DNA of 64,000 bases from CAYFQB01 sp964345225 (GTDB lineage Bacteria; Nitrospirota; Thermodesulfovibrionia; Thermodesulfovibrionales; UBA6898). The stretch is from positions 1-64,000 of the forward strand of contig CAYFQB010000039.1 in NCBI GenBank assembly GCA_964345225.1, written 5' to 3'. The notes under the pieces were generated by a model. The model was given only the letters and a program-made list of their open reading frames with translations. It was not told the origin of the DNA and did not search any database. The translations under genes were made by a program, and so were the position numbers. Positions 34,459 to 42,870 of the stretch are shown in pieces (position 1 is the first letter of the stretch; each line of letters starts with the position of its first letter).

Positions 34459-35388
34459 CTAAGGTGACTCAGAGATAAAGAGTCCTGTGCTAAGATAACG
34501 TTCTCCCCTGTCAGGAAGAATTACAACAACACTCTTATTTTTGCCGAGTTTTTTAGCTACTTTTAAAGCTGCAAACATGGCTGCGCCAGATGATATCCCT
34601 GAAAGAATGCCTTCTTTCTTTGCCAGTATTTGTGATATTTCTGCAGCGTCAATATCGGTCACCTGAATTACTTCATTATAGATTTTAGTGTTTAAAACAG
34701 CAGGTACAAATCCTGCTCCTATGCCTGCAATCTTGTGGCGGCCGGGTTCGCCACCTGATAAAACTGGGGAAGCAGCGGGCTCGACAGCGGCGATCCATAT
34801 GTCAGGTTTCCTTCCCTTAAAAACTTCTCCAACGCCTGTTATTGTCCCTCCTGTCCCAACACCGGCGACAAACCCGTCAGGAACTCCGCCCATGTCATTT
34901 AAGATTTCCAGGGCAGTTGTCTTTCTGTGAATTTCGGGATTAGCCATGTTTTCGAATTGTTGAGGCATAAAATAATCAGGATTATTTTTGCAGATCTCTT
35001 CAGCCTTTTCGACAGCACCCTTCATGCCCTTGGTGCCGTCGGTCAGAATAAGTTCTGCACCATAAGCTTCAAGCAACTGCCTTCTCTCAATGGACATAGT
35101 ATCGGGCATTGTAAGTATAAGCCTGTATCCTTTAACAGATGCTACCATTGCAAGCCCTATTCCTGTATTTCCGCTTGTAGGCTCAATGATTACACCACGT
35201 GCCTTTAGTTTTCCGTCCTTCTCGGCAGCTTCGATCATTGAAAGCGCAATCCTGTCCTTAACTGAGCCGGCTGGATTATAACCCTCGAGTTTTGCCCATA
35301 TCTCTGCATCATCCGTACCTGTCAGGTAATTGATTTTAACCAATGGAGAGTGACCGATTAACTGAAGGGTATCTTTATTAAGTTTCAT
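34459..35388 (-). CDS. cysK: Cysteine synthase A (O-acetylserine sulfhydrylase)
   Basis: A PLP enzyme forming cysteine from O-acetylserine and sulfide. The 309 residues are standard. The PLP lysine is K44 in NPAGSVKDR. The substrate loop is TSGNTGIGLA, the phosphate-binding loop is GTGGTITG, and the C-terminal motif is ILPDRGERYLST. In a sulfide-producing organism this is the obvious assimilatory route for sulfur. Monocistronic as far as visible. Confidence 0.95.
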   Translation of the reverse strand: MKLNKDTLQLIGHSPLVKINYLTGTDDAEIWAKLEGYNPAGSVKDRIALSMIEAAEKDGKLKARGVIIEPTSGNTGIGLAMVASVKGYRLILTMPDTMSIERRQLLEAYGAELILTDGTKGMKGAVEKAEEICKNNPDYFMPQQFENMANPEIHRKTTALEILNDMGGVPDGFVAGVGTGGTITGVGEVFKGRKPDIWIAAVEPAASPVLSGGEPGRHKIAGIGAGFVPAVLNTKIYNEVIQVTDIDAAEISQILAKKEGILSGISSGAAMFAALKVAKKLGKNKSVVVILPDRGERYLSTGLFISESP

Positions 35389-35486
35389 AAATTCTAGAAA
35401 TATCCCATGAACTATAAAAATTATAGCACAGGGAAGATGCTGTTTTCATTGATACTTTAACCCCCAAAATCCAACTAAGTATAAAA

Positions 35487-35660
35487 AGAGCAGGTGTATG
35501 TGCAGAAAAAGTCTTTACCATTTTATCCCGACTTTTCGGGGCAACACCTTTGTAAGTCCTCTCGATACCCGATTACCTTCACGTTATCATATAAAAGGAT
35601 TTGTATTAATAACTAGCAGATTGTGATTTGTAAAGGTTTTTCTGCATGTATACCTGCTCT
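35487..35660. repeat. 174-bp MITE-like element with imperfect terminal inverted repeats of about 30 bp
   Basis: The left end (AGAGCAGGTGTATGTGCAG, from 35487) is matched by the complement of the right end (AGAGCAGGTATACATGCAG, ending 35660). The similarity continues through AAAAA and TTTAC, about 30 bp in all with few mismatches. There is no internal ORF. The interior includes TTTTATCCCGACTTTTCGGGG. It lies in the 330-bp gap between cysK and the small gene at 35723. A short AAA flanks both sides, but a target duplication is not certain. Confidence 0.6.
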
Positions 35661-35722
35661 AAACGCTAATGATGGTAAGCAAATTTTTATAATGAAAATT
35701 GAAGATTTTGGATTATTAAAAT

Positions 35723-35953
35723 TTATTTTTTATTTTCATCATGTTTCTTAAAGATTTCACATTCCATATATTTATCTGCACAATATTTTATTATTGATGG
35801 TATTTGCAGACTTGTCACATTTTTTATATAACATATATCAAAAGGCTTACGAATAAATGGACATAAACTTTTGGCTTTAGCATTATGTTCTTGCATTTTC
35901 TTTCTTAATACCAATCCCCCGAACTGATTGGAATTACCTTTCTTATTTATCAA
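35723..35953 (-). CDS. Small cysteine-containing protein, function unknown
   Basis: The product has up to 76 residues; an internal Met at residue 20 is an alternative start. It carries four cysteines in the pattern CPFIRKPFDICY...YCADKYMECEIF, which looks like a metal- or cluster-binding arrangement. I have the impression of similar small proteins in other sulfate and metal reducers, but I cannot name a family. There is no membrane segment. Flanking DNA is AT-rich and repeat-bearing. Confidence 0.6.
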   Translation of the reverse strand: MINKKGNSNQFGGLVLRKKMQEHNAKAKSLCPFIRKPFDICYIKNVTSLQIPSIIKYCADKYMECEIFKKHDENKK

Positions 35954-36269
35954 TCTAATTTTTTTGAAAACTACTTTTAAAGATATTAATAGTTAACAAG
36001 ATCCATGCCTGATAGTGAAATAATATTTAAAATTATTTTTTACTAATAGAAACATTGCATTATAAATATTTTTTTAAAAAATTATTCTTTTGTTGAGCTA
36101 TACAAAAAGAGGAAAATAACACACCACGCAAAAAAAATGCGTGATATTGCACAGCAGATTAATAAATATTCATAGATAAGATTTTTATTTTAACCAGTAA
36201 CTGATAAATGTAATTAAGATACAGAGCAGTAAAGTTTGAAGTCCCTACTCTGTTTTTTGTAATTGGTAA

Positions 36270-36390
36270 TAACAAAAGTAAGAAGTAAGTAGTAAGCACT
36301 AAGCAGGAAAAAGATCGCCATGCGCCGAGCGCCTTGCGCCTTGCGATGAGTAAACGGGCGTCGTAACCGTAACCGATAGACATAACCTTT
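36270..36390 (+). repeat. Composite intergenic repeat, copy E
   Basis: Heptads AGTAAGT AGTAAGC ACTAAGC, a GCGCCTTGCGCCTTGCG tract, then the core AAACGGGCGTCGTAACCG. It lies in the 550-bp gap between the small Cys protein gene and the Spy-like gene. The rest of this gap (35954-36270) is strongly AT-rich with no gene recognised. Confidence 0.65.
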
Positions 36391-36410
36391 TAGTTTTCTA
36401 AAGGTAAAGA

Positions 36411-36487
36411 GGACTGCCTTTGTTCTTTTATGGGGGGTGGGGGATAAAGATGGCAGTCCCCTTCTGGAAAGCACCTGATCTTTCCAG
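36411..36487 (-). terminator. Tandem hairpins after the sigma/anti-sigma/Spy operon
   Basis: Immediately downstream of the Spy-like gene on the minus strand are two perfect 8-bp stems. CTGGAAAG and CTTTCCAG (36464-36471 and 36480-36487) enclose an 8-base loop. GGACTGCC and GGCAGTCC (36411-36418 and 36452-36459) enclose 33 bases and are followed by TCTTTACCTTT. The second could terminate transcription. Confidence 0.5.
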
Positions 36488-36502
36488 CAAATTTAGGTTA
36501 TT

Positions 36503-37060
36503 TCAATAAGGCCTCTCGGGGGTAGATGGCATTTCTGGCCTTTCCCTTCTTGACCTTTCTAACCCTCTTTGCTTTGTCTGTGCAATTATTTCCCTGATTT
36601 CGCGTTCAAAATTCATCTGAAATAAAATAAATTTAGCCTGATTTTCCACAGAGAGCACTTTCTTTAGCTCATCCCATTCCTCATCTTTTATCTCTTGAAG
36701 CTCTCTATGGTACCTTTCGATGTTCCCGAGGATAGTGTTAAGTCCCTGTTCATTATGATTTTTCAAATTCTCTTTAAGATCTCTTATGTTTTCTTTGACC
36801 TTATGCTGTACCTCTCCACGTTTCTTATCGTATTTGTTCAAAAGAGGGAAGAGGACTGCTGCTGACTCCTCATCCAGATCAAGTGCCTTAGTAAGCTTCC
36901 ATATCTTTATGGATTCGATTCGCTGTCTGAGCTTTTCCATCTGCTCTTTTGAAGGGGGAGGGCCCGGCTCATCACCTTCAGGCATTATGCATTGCCCCTG
37001 AACTGCAAAGGCCACTGTTAGAACCAGAGATAATAAACAAGCGATCAAGTATTTTTTCAT
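36503..37060 (-). CDS. Periplasmic Spy/CpxP-like protein
   Basis: The 185-residue protein has a signal peptide (MKKYLIACLLSLVLTVAFAVQGQ). The rest is a highly charged, helical segment with heptad-like spacing and an LTKALDLDEESAAVLFPLLNKYDKKR region, as seen in LTXXQ/Spy-type chaperones and metal-stress sensors. It is the third gene of an operon with an ECF sigma factor and its anti-sigma factor, abutting the latter by 1 bp. A role in envelope or metal stress is inferred. Confidence 0.78.
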   Translation of the reverse strand: MKKYLIACLLSLVLTVAFAVQGQCIMPEGDEPGPPPSKEQMEKLRQRIESIKIWKLTKALDLDEESAAVLFPLLNKYDKKRGEVQHKVKENIRDLKENLKNHNEQGLNTILGNIERYHRELQEIKDEEWDELKKVLSVENQAKFILFQMNFEREIREIIAQTKQRGLERSRRERPEMPSTPERPY

Positions 37061-37647
37061 TACACACCTCCGTTGTTATGTTGATTTTTGAGTGCATGTA
37101 AAAGGCGGTTAACTTCTTCTGAGCTCAAAGAAGAAAGTTCCTTATGGTAGGAATCGCCGTAGTAGGTATTTTCAAAAATATCTATATTGTCGAGGTAGAT
37201 AGTCAGTCTTTCTGATATTTCGGTTAAGTCTTCATCCTGTATCATACTGTAATCAACCGAGGATAAAGAAAGAGGATCGGTGAACGCTGGGTCGGCGTAT
37301 TTCCCATTGAAGTAATATTTATACATAAATAAACCTGTAAAAACCGTGATCAAACAGAGAAGTACTGTTGCAGGTACAGGTCTTAAAAAAAGTTTAATAG
37401 GCAGATTCATCTTCCTCTTTTCTCCCGAAAGTACTTTGACTTTCTGAGCAAGAGTGTCCCAGTACATTTCTCCAGGGTCTGGAACCTCAACATTGCCAAG
37501 TTTTTCAATAAGATCAAGCTCTTCCTTGCACTCACTGCAGTTTTGTATATGCCTTCTTATTACAGCCTTTTCTTCCTCTGTTAGAGTTCCGAGAATATAT
37601 TCAGGAAGTTTTTCTTTTATTTCATTATGATAATGTTTCGTATCCAT
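37060..37647 (-). CDS. Anti-sigma factor with N-terminal zinc-finger (ZAS) domain
   Basis: The 195-residue protein has the H-x3-C-x2-C motif HIQNCSECKEEL near residue 33 (zinc anti-sigma domain). A single membrane helix at about 100-122 (ATVLLCLITVFTGLFMYKYYF) precedes a periplasmic C-terminal half. The layout is that of a membrane-bound anti-sigma factor with an external sensor part. Its start overlaps the sigma factor gene by 23 bp, so both are made together. Confidence 0.85.
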   Translation of the reverse strand: MDTKHYHNEIKEKLPEYILGTLTEEEKAVIRRHIQNCSECKEELDLIEKLGNVEVPDPGEMYWDTLAQKVKVLSGEKRKMNLPIKLFLRPVPATVLLCLITVFTGLFMYKYYFNGKYADPAFTDPLSLSSVDYSMIQDEDLTEISERLTIYLDNIDIFENTYYGDSYHKELSSLSSEEVNRLLHALKNQHNNGGV

Positions 37648-38185
37648 AACTTCTCAACACCTCTTTCAGTCTTTTTAGACCGTTATGATAATTGGCCTTT
37701 ACAGCACCTTCAGAACAATCCATTATCTCTGCTGTCTCCTGACAGCTTAACCCCTCAAATGTCCTTAATAGTATCGTTGTACGCTGTCTTTCAGGCACCT
37801 CTGAAAGTGCCTTCTTTACATATACATCCCTTTCTGTCTCTATCAGTAATCCGAGGGCACCGATCTCATTGCTTGCGACCTGTTCCTTTAATTCTTCAAG
37901 ATGATGCCGGCTTTTTCTTTTGAAATTAAGGCAGAGATTAATAGTGATCTTATAAAGCCACGTTTTGAAAGAAGATTCCTTCCTGAACCTCTTCAGATTC
38001 CTGAAGGCCTGAACGAACGAGTTCTGGGTAATATCTTTCGACTCTTCCATGTCTCCAATCATTCTGTAAGCAAGTCTGTATACTCCTTTTTGATGTTTCA
38101 TAACGAGTTCCTCCAGAGCTGTTTCATCTCCAGACAGATAGTTTTCGATCAGCTCAGCATCTTCCATTTCTAAATAATTAGACAA
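37625..38185 (-). CDS. ECF-type RNA polymerase sigma factor
   Basis: The 186 residues have the sigma-70 region 2 (GVYRLAYRMIGDMEESKDITQNSFVQAFRNL, about 30-60) and region 4 (VPERQRTTILLRTFEGLSCQETAEIMDCSEGAVKANYHNGLKRL, about 125-170), without regions 1 and 3. This is the ECF architecture. The overlapping anti-sigma gene and the Spy-like gene downstream suggest an envelope-stress regulon. No autoregulated promoter was recognised upstream. Confidence 0.93.
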   Translation of the reverse strand: MSNYLEMEDAELIENYLSGDETALEELVMKHQKGVYRLAYRMIGDMEESKDITQNSFVQAFRNLKRFRKESSFKTWLYKITINLCLNFKRKSRHHLEELKEQVASNEIGALGLLIETERDVYVKKALSEVPERQRTTILLRTFEGLSCQETAEIMDCSEGAVKANYHNGLKRLKEVLRSYGYETLS

Positions 38186-38356
38186 TTTAAATTCAAAAAG
38201 GTTTAATTTGTTTAAAAATTATTTTGAGAATCTAATTAATCATCTAAAGAATCTTAATCTAAAGTATACTTGCAAACGGCATGTATTAAAGAAAATATTT
38301 TCTTTATAATTTATAATATTCATGCACCACAAAAATTATAATAGAAAGGAGTTTAT

Positions 38357-39052
38357 ATGAGATTGTTATTATCCATAGCAATATGTTTGTTATTAAGTGC
38401 AGGTTTTGGGTTTGCTGAAGATAAGAATGTGCTGAAAGAGAGAAGTGAAAGGATCAGTTACAGCATGGGTGTGGACATAGGCAAAAGATTAAAGGAACAG
38501 TCTATTGAGTTTGATCCTGATATTTTCGCAAAAGGCCTAAAGGATGCCTACACAGGTAGAAAGACATTACTGACAGATCAGGAGATCAAGGATACACTAA
38601 AAGAGCTCCAAAAGGAGATAATTACAAAACAGGCTGAGCGCAGAAAAGAAATTGCAGAAAAGAACAAAAAAGAGGGGCAAGCCTTTCTTGAAAAAAACAA
38701 GGGAAAAGAAGGAGTGATCACCCTGCCAAGCGGGCTTCAGTATAAGGTGATTAAGAAAGGCACGGGTAAAACCCCTAAGGCAACAGACACTGTAACTACA
38801 CATTATCAGGGTACATTAATTAGCGGCAAAGAATTTGACAGCTCTTATAAACGCGGAGAACCTGCATCTTTTCCGGTTAAAGGAGTAATACCAGGCTGGA
38901 CTGAGGCCCTTCAGCTTATGAAAGAAGGTGCAAAGTGGCGTCTATTCATACCCTCAAATCTTGCTTATGGTGAACGCGGGGCAGGAAATGTGATAGGGCC
39001 AAACGAAACCCTTATTTTCGATATCGAACTTATCTCTATTAAGGAACAATAA
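38357..39052 (+). CDS. FKBP-type peptidyl-prolyl isomerase (FkpA/Mip-like), exported
   Basis: The 231-residue protein has a signal peptide (MRLLLSIAICLLLSAGFGFA). An N-terminal FKBP-N dimerisation region with long charged helices (about 25-115) follows, then a C-terminal FKBP domain (about 120-230) with VTTHYQGTLISGKEFDSS, PVKGVIPGWTEALQLMKEGAKW and AYGERGAG. Such proteins fold envelope proteins in the periplasm. GAAAGGAG precedes the start. The gene faces the DHH gene tail to tail. Confidence 0.92.
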   Translation: MRLLLSIAICLLLSAGFGFAEDKNVLKERSERISYSMGVDIGKRLKEQSIEFDPDIFAKGLKDAYTGRKTLLTDQEIKDTLKELQKEIITKQAERRKEIAEKNKKEGQAFLEKNKGKEGVITLPSGLQYKVIKKGTGKTPKATDTVTTHYQGTLISGKEFDSSYKRGEPASFPVKGVIPGWTEALQLMKEGAKWRLFIPSNLAYGERGAGNVIGPNETLIFDIELISIKEQ

Positions 39053-39059
39053 TCTTAAT

Positions 39060-39950
39060 TCAGCTTTTACTTTTCAGGCGCTCTATTATTTCGGAAATCT
39101 GCTGTTCAGCTTTTTCCGGTTTAAGCGGGCATGCACCGGCACCTTTATGGCCTCCGCCACCATAATCGCTGCATATATTCCCGCAATTAGAGCTGGTTGG
39201 CCTGTTGAAGATATTATGTCCTAGTGTTACAGCGACAAATTTTTTATCCGGACCCCATTGCACACGTACAGAGACGTTGGAGTCTGGGAAAAGTGTGTAT
39301 ATAAGAAACCTGTTGCCGATTGGAACTCTGTCAAGAGAACGAAAGTCTGTGATAACAACATTCCCGTCTTGCCTTGATTTTTCTTTTAGTATTTTCAGAA
39401 ATGCCTTGTTATTTTCTTTGAGAAGTCTTACTCTCTCTATAACCTCAGGCCGAGACAGGATATCCTCTAAAGACATTCTTTTCAAACAGTCAACAAGGTT
39501 CATGAAGTATTCCTTGAAATTTCCGATACTTGAACGTGAGTCAATAGTAAATCCGAGGAGTATTACTCCTTTTGGGTCTGTAATATCCTCAATTGTTAGC
39601 TGTGCGGAATCAAAGCGGTCTGTTTCATTTACGAGATACTCGTATTTTTTTAGTTTGTCTGAAGAGTAATAATTATAGATCACTCTTGAGACACTAGGTG
39701 AAATTGAATGTTTTCCCCTGAAATTATGGGGTGGCTTAAGATTGCTTTCAGTAAGCTGATGGTGATCAAACCACATGTAACAGTCAGGATGATAAGGGAG
39801 GTTTGCCATGATGTCATTCCCTGAAATCTTGAATTTTTTGTCTGTAATATCCTGCGGGTGGATAAGTTCTATTGAATCGATATTTTCAATAGTAGATATA
39901 AGGACAGCCGATGTTACACCATCTAGGTCTCCGCGTGTTACAAGCCTCAT
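39060..39950 (-). CDS. DHH-family phosphoesterase-like protein
   Basis: The 296-residue protein starts VTRGDLDGVTSA, which resembles motif I of DHH phosphoesterases. It has DHHQ (the DHH motif) near residue 77 and ends with a DHHA1-type glycine-rich motif, CSDYGGGGHKGAGACPL. Relatives include exopolyphosphatase-like and oligoribonuclease-like proteins. Some motif residues differ from NrnA, so the substrate is uncertain. It lies 22 bp downstream of serS and may be co-transcribed with it. Confidence 0.82.
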   Translation of the reverse strand: MRLVTRGDLDGVTSAVLISTIENIDSIELIHPQDITDKKFKISGNDIMANLPYHPDCYMWFDHHQLTESNLKPPHNFRGKHSISPSVSRVIYNYYSSDKLKKYEYLVNETDRFDSAQLTIEDITDPKGVILLGFTIDSRSSIGNFKEYFMNLVDCLKRMSLEDILSRPEVIERVRLLKENNKAFLKILKEKSRQDGNVVITDFRSLDRVPIGNRFLIYTLFPDSNVSVRVQWGPDKKFVAVTLGHNIFNRPTSSNCGNICSDYGGGGHKGAGACPLKPEKAEQQISEIIERLKSKS

Positions 39951-39972
39951 ATTTCCTCCTTATTGTGTAAAA

Positions 39973-41238
39973 TCATTTAATTCTGTCTTTTCCCATATAA
40001 GTTATTAAAGCCTCTGGTATGATAACAGATCCGTCCTTTTGCTGGTAGTTCTCAAGTATTGCAACTACAGTACGACCAATGGCAAGTCCGGAACCATTAA
40101 GAGTGTGGACAAACTCTGTACCTTTCCTGCCTTCACGCTTGAATCTGATGCCGGCCCGTCTTGCTTGAAAATCTTCAAAATTCGAACAGGATGATATTTC
40201 CCTGTATTTCTTTTGACCGGGAAGCCAGACCTCCAGGTCGTATGTCTTTGAAGCTGAAAAACCTAAATCCCCGGTGCATAATGATACTACCCTGTACGGC
40301 AGACCGAGTCTCTGGAGCAAGTCTTCTGCATCAATAGTCAATTTTTCAAGCTCATCATAAGAATCTTCTGGCTTTACAAATTTAACAAGCTCCACCTTGT
40401 TAAATTGGTGCTGTCGTATAAGACCCCTTGTATCTTTTCCATAAGAGCCTGCTTCTCTCCTGAAACAAGGGGTGTATGCAGTGTAATAAATGGGAAGTTC
40501 AGATTCTTTTAAAATCTCCTCTCTATGTATGTTGGTCAAGGGAACCTCGGCAGTAGGAACAAGGTAAAATTCAGGGTCAGCGACCCTAAAAAGGTCTGTC
40601 TCGAATTTAGGAAGCTGACCTGTACCTGTCATGCTGTCCCTGTTAACTATGATGGGTGGAAAAACCTCTATATAGCCCTTTGCCGTATTAATATCAAGCA
40701 TGAAATTCATCAGGGCTCTCTCAAGCTTTGCACCGGCACCTTTCATAAGTGAAAACCTGGCACCTGCTATTTTTGATGCGCTCTCAAAGTCTATTATATC
40801 TAGGGTTTCAGCTATATCCCAGTGATTCAGCGGTTCAAAGTCGAAATCCGCGGGGCTGCCCCACTTCCTTATTTCAGCGTTTTCCGTTTCATCCTTGCCA
40901 TAAGGCACTGATTCATGCTGGATATTAGGGATATTAAGAAGAAGTGAGTTGGTTTCATCCTCAAGATTTTTCAGTTTTTCATTGAGGGATTTTATTTTTT
41001 CAGAGACAATCTTCATTTCTTCAAGCTGGGAAGAGGAATCCTTCTTGCTTTTTTTTAGTCTGCCTATCTCCTCTGAAACTACATTCCTCCTGTTTCTTAG
41101 CTTCTCGGCCTGTTTGAGCAATGATATCCTTTTTTTGTCCAGGACGAGAAAATCCCCCAGGGGGAATTCATATCCCCGTTTATTTAGCGCTTCTTTTACT
41201 ACATCATAATTTTCTCTTATAAACCTTGGATCGAGCAT
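39973..41238 (-). CDS. serS: Seryl-tRNA synthetase
   Basis: The 421-residue class II synthetase has the N-terminal coiled-coil arm (about 30-105) and the catalytic core with motif 2 (TPCFRREAGSYGKDTRGLIRQHQFNKVELVKF) and motif 3 (NGSGLAIGRTVVAILENYQ). Besides tRNA(Ser) it would charge tRNA(Sec), the substrate of the SelA encoded at the left end of the window. Length is normal. Confidence 0.97.
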   Translation of the reverse strand: MLDPRFIRENYDVVKEALNKRGYEFPLGDFLVLDKKRISLLKQAEKLRNRRNVVSEEIGRLKKSKKDSSSQLEEMKIVSEKIKSLNEKLKNLEDETNSLLLNIPNIQHESVPYGKDETENAEIRKWGSPADFDFEPLNHWDIAETLDIIDFESASKIAGARFSLMKGAGAKLERALMNFMLDINTAKGYIEVFPPIIVNRDSMTGTGQLPKFETDLFRVADPEFYLVPTAEVPLTNIHREEILKESELPIYYTAYTPCFRREAGSYGKDTRGLIRQHQFNKVELVKFVKPEDSYDELEKLTIDAEDLLQRLGLPYRVVSLCTGDLGFSASKTYDLEVWLPGQKKYREISSCSNFEDFQARRAGIRFKREGRKGTEFVHTLNGSGLAIGRTVVAILENYQQKDGSVIIPEALITYMGKDRIK

Positions 41239-41324
41239 TATTTAACTTTCCTATTTGAAATATAATATAGCTTAATAGACTGAAAATTTAAATACAGTTA
41301 TTAAAAGATGATATATTTAAGATC

Positions 41325-41744
41325 ATGAGCATATTCCCTGTCAGCCATTTTAAGGAAGAAGCCTTAAAAGAAAAAATGGAGCTTCTCAATATCAGGGAGA
41401 AAGATATTGAGGAGGCGTTTATTCGTTCAGGTGGAAGAGGCGGACAACATGTAAATAAAGCTTCTACCTGTGTTTATCTGAAGCACTTGCCGACAGGGAT
41501 AGAGGTTAAATGTCAGAAGGAGCGTTCCCAGGCCTTGAACCGCTATTATGCAAGAGTGTTGCTCGTAAAAAAAATAGAACAACTGGTAAGGGGAAAAGAG
41601 AGCGAAGAGATGCAAAGGATACAGAAGATCCGCCGTCAAAAGAGAAAAAGATCAAAAAGGGCTAAGGAAAAAATGCTCGAAGAAAAAAAGATGGTATCTG
41701 AAAAGAAAAGGCTTAGATCTATCATAAAAGAGAATGACTATTAG
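41325..41744 (+). CDS. Peptide chain release factor-like GGQ protein
   Basis: The 139 residues contain the peptidyl-hydrolase motif RSGGRGGQHVNKAST (GGQ at 39-41) and a strongly basic C-terminal tail (RRQKRKRSKRAKEK). The codon-recognition domains of RF1 and RF2 are absent. This is the build of codon-independent rescue hydrolases (ArfB-like) and related small release-factor-like proteins. A role in releasing stalled ribosomes is inferred. It is followed by the HhH-GPD gene after 8 bp. Confidence 0.85.
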   Translation: MSIFPVSHFKEEALKEKMELLNIREKDIEEAFIRSGGRGGQHVNKASTCVYLKHLPTGIEVKCQKERSQALNRYYARVLLVKKIEQLVRGKESEEMQRIQKIRRQKRKRSKRAKEKMLEEKKMVSEKKRLRSIIKENDY

Positions 41745-41752
41745 GGCAGATT

Positions 41753-42388
41753 ATGAAAAGAAAACTTAAAAGTATTTACGATAAACTTTATGAGCATTTT
41801 GGTCCACAGCACTGGTGGCCTGGAGAAACAGCTTTCGAAGTAGCAGTTGGTGCCATATTGACCCAGAACACGAATTGGGGAAATGTGGAAATGGCGATAA
41901 ATAATCTGAAAAAACAGGGAATTCTTAACTCCGGGGACCTGCACAGTATCTCTCACAGGAAACTTGCTTCTTATATACGTCCTGCAGGGTATTTCAATAT
42001 AAAGACAAAGAGGCTGAAGCAGTTCATGAATTTTCTCATAGATGAGTATAACGGCAGTATGGAGAAGATGAAAAAAGAAAGGCTGCCGGTAATAAGAGAA
42101 CGACTGCTTAAAGTAAATGGCATCGGTCCTGAGACTGCTGACTCGATAATCCTTTATGCACTGGAAAAATCTGTTTTTGTTATAGATGCATACACAAAAC
42201 GCGTACTTTCAAGACACGGTATACTGGAATATGATGCCTCCTATGATATATTCCAGGAACTTTTCCATTCTGAACTTGAGCAGGATGTCAAATTATACAA
42301 TGAATATCATGCACTTTTTGTAAGGCTGGCAAAAGAGTATTGCAGGATAAAGCCTTTATGTAAAGGTTGCCCTCTGGATGTAATGTGA
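41753..42388 (+). CDS. HhH-GPD DNA glycosylase, endonuclease III-related
   Basis: The 211-residue protein carries the helix-hairpin-helix and GPD motif, VNGIGPETADSIILYALEKSVFVIDAYTKRV. The aspartate is conserved, but glutamate replaces the lyase lysine of Nth, so a monofunctional glycosylase is likely. The C-terminal cluster motif reads C-x5-C-x2-C and then stops: TGA TAA stands exactly where the fourth cysteine (C-x5-C in Nth) would be. The cluster is either incomplete or uses another ligand. Confidence 0.9.
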   Translation: MKRKLKSIYDKLYEHFGPQHWWPGETAFEVAVGAILTQNTNWGNVEMAINNLKKQGILNSGDLHSISHRKLASYIRPAGYFNIKTKRLKQFMNFLIDEYNGSMEKMKKERLPVIRERLLKVNGIGPETADSIILYALEKSVFVIDAYTKRVLSRHGILEYDASYDIFQELFHSELEQDVKLYNEYHALFVRLAKEYCRIKPLCKGCPLDVM

Positions 42389-42394
42389 TAAGGA

Positions 42395-42589
42395 ATGGTC
42401 AGAGTAATCACACAGATGCTTGTAGGATTTATGCTCCTTTTCGGTGCTGTTAGACTTTTGCCTAAAGCCTATATGGAGTTTAGAGTAAAAAGACCCGCAA
42501 AAGGGATTTTATATATCTTTATTGGCTTATTAGCCCTGTACTTTTCATCAATGGCCTTCTATTATGCATACCTCACTTTGACCATGTAA
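42395..42589 (+). CDS. Small two-helix membrane protein, unknown
   Basis: The 64-residue ORF has two hydrophobic helices (about 5-20 and 40-60) joined by a basic loop (PKAYMEFRVKRPAKG), a plausible hairpin inner-membrane protein. AAGGA lies directly against the ATG, which is too close to be ideal; an internal ATG at residue 8 would be better spaced. It starts 6 bp after the glycosylase stop codon. No family is recognised. Confidence 0.5.
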   Translation: MVRVITQMLVGFMLLFGAVRLLPKAYMEFRVKRPAKGILYIFIGLLALYFSSMAFYYAYLTLTM

Positions 42590-42594
42590 CAGCA

Positions 42595-42870
42595 AATAAG
42601 ATTGAAGATTGAAAATTGAGGGATTAAGGGATTGAGGAATTAGAAGTTAAGGGGTGAGGAGTAAAGAGACTAAATAGACAATATAAACTATATATATTCC
42701 AGCCGAAGGCTATCTTCCAATGCGAAGCATTAAATTCCAGCCTGCCCCGTTAATTGTCATTATATGTTTATTTAACTGGGGGCACAGCTCACTTCCAATT
42801 CGGAGAATTAAATTGTCCTTAAACCAGATAGACCAGATTAACATGAAAAACCAGATAAACTGAAAACTTA
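42595..42870. repeat. Intergenic repeats with three mini-hairpins
   Basis: After heptads of the GATTGAAGATTGAAAATTGA kind, three 11-base hairpins occur: AGCCGAAGGCT (42701-42711), ATGCGAAGCAT (42720-42730) and ATTCGGAGAAT (42798-42808). Each has a 4-bp stem and a GAA or GGA loop. All three are preceded by TTCC or TTCCA, and the last two are followed by TAAATT. A fourth copy stands at 241-251. No gene is visible here. Confidence 0.6.
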
